Source: a virus. From it: DNA of 32,388 nt. Within the stretch, counting starts at the first letter, position 1. Each line of letters begins with the position of its first letter. Positions 29,933 to 32,388 of the stretch are shown here, piece by piece. The stretch covers positions 1 through 32,388 of IMG/VR virus record IMGVR_UViG_3300020473_000084; one strand, 5' to 3'. The notes beneath the pieces were generated by a model. It was not told the DNA's origin, ran no database searches, and saw only the letters and a list, made by a program, of their open reading frames with translations. Made by a program: the position numbers and the translations under genes.

Positions 29933-30282
29933 AGATGGCTTACAGCCATCTGAAACATCGCTACGCTCGTTTCCTTTTCTTAATTTACGCATCTGTAAAA
30001 AAACTAAACGCACAATGCGTACTCTTGTAGTAGATGAGCAGTCACAATTCGGCTATTTCTAGCCGAACCGACTTGAACTTGTAGTGAGTTCGCAGTCACC
30101 GTACATCGTTGCCGTAGCCGGGCGGTTGTGCTGTACCCGTTCACTCATTCATCCAACGCGAGTAGATATAACCTTTGTACGATAATTCTATATCTACTTG
30201 GGGTTGCTTTTTCCCAGAGCCCCATCATTTTTGCATTTGCATCAAGGGATTCACCTGTCGCTTGTTAAGCCGCATTTCCCTG
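29933..30282 (-). ncRNA. Candidate large structured RNA
   Basis: Read on the minus strand, the region contains TTCGGCTA-GAAA-TAGCCGAA (a perfect 8-bp stem with a GNRA tetraloop, 30048-30067), AGATGGCT-GTA-AGCCATCT (29933-29951), ACGCA-TTG-TGCGT (30008-30020), GACT-GC-GAACT-CACTACA-AGTTC-A-AGTC (30070-30097), a 9-bp GTAGATATA/TATATCTAC helix (30162-30197), TGGGG/CCCCA (30199-30224) and CAGGGA/TCCCTTG enclosing GCTT-AAC-AAGC (30243-30282). The GAAA loop and the gene downstream on the minus strand favour that direction. It does not match tmRNA, RNase P, SRP or group I intron signatures that I know. It could also be a very long leader of the 255-aa gene. Confidence 0.45.
30024..30099. repeat. Imperfect direct repeat, 22-nt units 54 nt apart
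   Basis: Plus-strand units are at 30024-30045 and 30078-30099. Each is CTTGTAGT, a variable 6-nt core, then GCAGTCAC. The two outer octamers are identical and the core differs at five of six positions. Confidence 0.7.
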
Positions 30283-30390
30283 CTCACTTTCGAGATGCTA
30301 TGTTTTTGCCTATGAATTTCAGTTTAAGATTGATTTGTGCCTATCGCTGTTATATAGTACTATAATGATTAGTACTAAAGGATATTTGAG

Positions 30391-30837
30391 TTGATGTCAA
30401 TGGAAAATTGGATTTACCAATCTAAAACAATAGAATCACTACCAGAAGACTGTGTTGGATTTGTTTACCAAATCACAAATACAACTAACGGTAGGATGTA
30501 TATTGGTAAAAAACTTGCAAAGTTCAGCAAATCACGTAAACCGTTGAAGGGCAGAGTTAACAAAAGACGTTACAAAATTGAAAGTGATTGGAAGGATTAT
30601 TACGGTTCCAGTGATGCCTTGCACGAAGATATCAATAAACTAGGCAAGGACAAATTCAAAAGAGAGATACTTTATTATTGTAAATCCAAAGCAGAATTAT
30701 CATACGTAGAAGCAAGGGAGCAGTTCGCTAGAAAAGTTTTAGAATCGGAAGATTATTACAATGGTCATATCAGGGTTAGGATACATGGCTCTGGTATTAT
30801 GAGAGAAAAGAAAAGCAAAGGAATTTTAAATGATTAA
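30391..30837 (+). CDS. GIY-YIG-type endonuclease-like protein (148 aa)
   Basis: The N-terminal VGFVYQITNTTNGRMYIGKK has the paired FVYxI and xxYIGKK strands of the GIY-YIG nuclease fold. SDWKDYYGSSDALHEDINKL and KFKREILYYCKSKAELSYVE follow, as seen in short phage homing-type nucleases (Seg/I-TevI relatives). It presumably nicks or cleaves DNA and may promote its own spread. The first listed codon is a TTG; the ATG at 30394 (MSMENW) is an equally good start, with AAAGGA upstream. The last 8 nt overlap the next gene. It stands at the edge of the hairpin-rich region. Confidence 0.75.
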   Translation: MMSMENWIYQSKTIESLPEDCVGFVYQITNTTNGRMYIGKKLAKFSKSRKPLKGRVNKRRYKIESDWKDYYGSSDALHEDINKLGKDKFKREILYYCKSKAELSYVEAREQFARKVLESEDYYNGHIRVRIHGSGIMREKKSKGILND

Positions 30838-31573
30838 AATTTTGAGATTTATAGGCGGGTTCGGCGGCGATAACATTATCAAGATGGCAGTTGATAGTGA
30901 CAGCACATTGTTGTCCAGTGTTAACTTTGAGGGTCTAAAAATAAACGGAGTTCAAAAAGATGACCCAATGCCAAAAGAAAAACGTATGTACGGAATGGAA
31001 CAAGTTTACAATCTATGGGACGAAAAAACAATTGACGTTGAAGCATTGAAAAAAGAGATAGAAAGTCTTAAAGCACAAAATACCAAAATGATTATTAAAA
31101 GTCATTTGTATATTGATGCGTTCGATGACGTAACTGTAGATATTATTCCAACACCAAAAACTTTGTCTTGGGCATTAAGTTGTAATTGGTTGAAAACAAG
31201 CACTAGGTACACACATCCATTGGAATTTCCTATACCAGATCAAGAAGTTAAAGAAAGATTCATTCTTTACCAAACAGCACAGAGGTTGATACAAGTTATG
31301 CGTAATGATAGTGCAACACCTAAAATTTATATAGACGATCTATTCAAAGATTTCAAACAACTGCAAAGTGTTTGTGGCGATGCCGGAATAAAACTTAATA
31401 ATCATTGCGAGAAATGGCACAAGAACTGGCAGGAGAAGAATAGAAAGTATTTGCCTTCGCAAATTTACAAAGATATGTTGGAAGAAGAATCTCCAAACTA
31501 CAATCACATAGACCTATCCAGGATTGAAAAATATACCTTGCTGGCTTTAAAGGGAAGTTTTAAAATTATATAA
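30830..31573 (+). CDS. Unknown protein, possibly sulfotransferase-like (247 aa)
   Basis: The N-terminus MIKILRFIGGFGGDNIIKMA could be a phosphate-binding-type loop. The KMIIKSHLYIDAF stretch and the later KIYIDDLFKDFKQLQSVCGD, then GIKLNNHCEKWHKNWQEKN, follow the order seen in sulfotransferase-type proteins (IKSH strand, then IxxDDLxxDxxxL...GIxL...W...N). Identification is tentative. AAAGGA lies 9 nt upstream of the ATG, and the start overlaps the stop of the GIY-YIG gene. A terminator usable in both directions follows at once. If correct, it would decorate a virion or host molecule with sulfate (inference). Confidence 0.6.
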   Translation: MIKILRFIGGFGGDNIIKMAVDSDSTLLSSVNFEGLKINGVQKDDPMPKEKRMYGMEQVYNLWDEKTIDVEALKKEIESLKAQNTKMIIKSHLYIDAFDDVTVDIIPTPKTLSWALSCNWLKTSTRYTHPLEFPIPDQEVKERFILYQTAQRLIQVMRNDSATPKIYIDDLFKDFKQLQSVCGDAGIKLNNHCEKWHKNWQEKNRKYLPSQIYKDMLEEESPNYNHIDLSRIEKYTLLALKGSFKII

Positions 31574-31575
31574 AA

Positions 31576-31601
31576 AAAGCCTCCACGTTAGCAGAGGCTT
31601 T
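31576..31601. terminator. Bidirectional terminator between convergent genes
   Basis: AAAGCCTC and GAGGCTTT form an 8-bp stem with a 10-nt loop, with an A-run on the left and T-rich sequence on the right. It serves the plus-strand 247-aa gene and the minus-strand 63-aa gene. Confidence 0.8.
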
Positions 31602-31630
31602 AGTTTAAGATTGGATCCAATCAGCAATAA

Positions 31631-31822
31631 TTACGCCGCAGTTTTTGCCGCGTTTTTAGCCTCTTGAATTTCTTTTCTTCTTGCTTTGATCAATTTAGAA
31701 AGATTCGCAAGTGCTTTTCTGGCTCTAGTCGCAGAAGCCTTAACACCTTTCTCTGTGAACTTACCGTTCTCTTCAGAGTAATTTTGAATCTCTGTCATGA
31801 TCGACTCATGTGTTTGTGACAT
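31631..31822 (-). CDS. Small basic helical protein, nucleoid-protein-like (63 aa)
   Basis: The protein is MSQTHESIMTEIQNYSEENG, then KFTEKGVKASATRARKALAN, then LSKLIKARRKEIQEAKNAAK. It is Lys/Arg/Ala rich and helical. The KASATRARKALANLSKLIKARRKEI core resembles small DNA-binding, histone-Hc1-like proteins found in marine T4-like phages. I infer DNA binding or nucleoid organisation. AAGGAAGGA lies upstream of the ATG at suitable spacing. It is a separate unit ending at the terminator shared with the 247-aa gene. Confidence 0.7.
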   Translation of the reverse strand: MSQTHESIMTEIQNYSEENGKFTEKGVKASATRARKALANLSKLIKARRKEIQEAKNAAKTAA

Positions 31823-31909
31823 ATTATCTGTCCTTCCTTATTCGTACGATATAATTAATTAACATATGTTTAATTTAAGCACATAAGAACTGGTTTTGTC
31901 AATCATTTT

Positions 31910-32388
31910 CTAAACAATAATTTCCACGTCATTTGCATAATTGGTAAAACCATTTTCTTTGGTAACTTTTAGTATCGAATTTACTCTGCCTACCAACTCA
32001 TCTTTGTGTGAAATTAAGAAAATATTTTTGTTCTGCGTTCTGCTCATCTCTTTTAACACTGCCATTGAACTTTCAACACCCGAAATATCCATTCCTGCAT
32101 CTATAAGTTCGTCAATAAACAACAAGTTGATCTGTTGATAAAGGCTTTCCCAAACATCTCTGAACGCCCAACTTAAACTTAATATCAATCTATTTCTTTC
32201 ACCTCTGCTTAAATTATCAAAGTCTAGTTCTCTACCAAGTTCTTCAATCTGCACAGTTAAATCGCTTTGGAAAACTACTGTGTGTGGTAATTTAACTTTT
32301 CCTAAATAAAATGCTAGACGCTGATTCAAGTATGTCAAGTTTTGTTCTATAATTCTTGTTCTAATGAATGAATCTTTTGCAGTTAACA
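31910..32388 (-). CDS. 46: Recombination endonuclease subunit gp46, C-terminal part
   Basis: The frame is open to the right edge of the window, so the N-terminal part is outside. Visible hallmarks of SMC/Rad50-type ATPases are LSRGERNRLILSLSWAF (ABC signature), then INLLFIDELIDAGMD (Walker B with catalytic acid) and NIFLISHKDEL (H-loop). With gp47 it forms the T4 Mre11/Rad50-like nuclease that resects ends for recombination-dependent replication. An in-frame TTG at 32338 is not the real start, since sense sequence (DSFIRTRIIEQN) precedes it. Confidence 0.93.
   Translation of the reverse strand, partial: LTAKDSFIRTRIIEQNLTYLNQRLAFYLGKVKLPHTVVFQSDLTVQIEELGRELDFDNLSRGERNRLILSLSWAFRDVWESLYQQINLLFIDELIDAGMDISGVESSMAVLKEMSRTQNKNIFLISHKDELVGRVNSILKVTKENGFTNYANDVEIIV

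Larger units (their letters stand above)
29915..30390. other. Gene-free stretch of about 470 bases, rich in hairpins
   Basis: No credible coding frame is seen on either strand. It holds a string of perfect inverted repeats (29933-29951, 30008-30020, 30048-30067, 30075-30091, 30162-30197, 30199-30224, 30245-30281) and an imperfect direct repeat. It sits between the 255-aa gene (minus) and the GIY-YIG gene (plus), so the two flanking genes are divergent. Its right edge holds a TAGTACTA direct repeat (30355-30376) and TATAAT-like sequence that could be a promoter. Confidence 0.8.

Noticed and set aside
29915-30390. Group I intron, tmRNA, RNase P or SRP RNA
   Set aside because: None of the core signatures that I know for these RNAs is seen, and there are no exons to join on either side. 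The region is kept as an unclassified candidate RNA.
32281-32338. TTG at 32338 as the start of gp46
   Set aside because: Conserved-looking coding sequence continues in frame upstream to the window edge, so the gene is truncated by the window rather than starting here.
1-32388. CRISPR arrays, insertion sequences, integrase or attachment sites
   Set aside because: No regularly spaced direct repeats, transposase frames or integrase motifs were seen. The content fits a lytic T4-like phage.

Overview
This window looks like the structural (late) region of an AT-rich marine T4-like myovirus, of the kind found in SAR11 and picocyanobacterial phages. The evidence is a T4-type head cassette in order (portal gp20, small head proteins, gp21 protease, gp22 scaffold, gp23 major capsid), a tape-measure protein, a gp26-type hub gene, the end of gp46, and many copies of the T4-type late promoter (consensus TATAAATA, here NNTAAATA). 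The host cannot be fixed from sequence alone; the phage lineage call is inference from gene content.

Layout. Positions 1-17050 hold fibre-like and accessory virion proteins, mostly on the minus strand. They are assembled from a small set of shared modules: a MAIGRISG-type N-terminus, an IED...NRG...WDE module, a GTTAQRP...IRFN module, a VxVxIDxVxQxPTxNYT module and a repeated domain of about 110 residues. Three short plus-strand genes interrupt this block (8724-9612 and 14411-15277). Positions 17120-18144 hold small proteins around well-formed leaders and terminators. Positions 18344-24957 are the head operon, read leftward: gp20, 80 aa, 209 aa (DUF115-like), acidic core protein, gp21, gp22, gp23. 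Positions 24997-27162 encode the tape measure. A divergent plus-strand group (27234-29187) encodes the gp26-like hub protein and small partners. Positions 29147-31573 form an accessory island: an acyltransferase-like gene, a gene-free stretch of about 470 bases rich in perfect hairpins, a GIY-YIG endonuclease and a possible sulfotransferase-like gene. The window ends with a small basic protein and the 3' part of gp46.

Main points. (1) A clear glutamine riboswitch (glnA motif, minus strand, 5775-5819) lies between a late promoter and a 65-residue basic protein. The product is the size and character of cyanobacterial glutamine synthetase inactivating factors, and related factors are controlled by this riboswitch class in cyanobacteria. 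This is the best candidate for an undescribed host-takeover device here. (2) A 72-nt four-way-junction, cloverleaf-shaped leader (17547-17618) precedes the 136-aa virion protein gene. (3) A heavily structured region (29933-30282), with a GAAA-capped perfect hairpin and a 54-nt-period direct repeat, may be an unknown large RNA. (4) The PKD-domain protein gene and the gene after it are one open frame split by a single TAA at 11198-11200. (5) Several late promoters sit only 8-13 nt from a start codon that lacks a Shine-Dalgarno sequence, which implies leaderless or near-leaderless late mRNAs.
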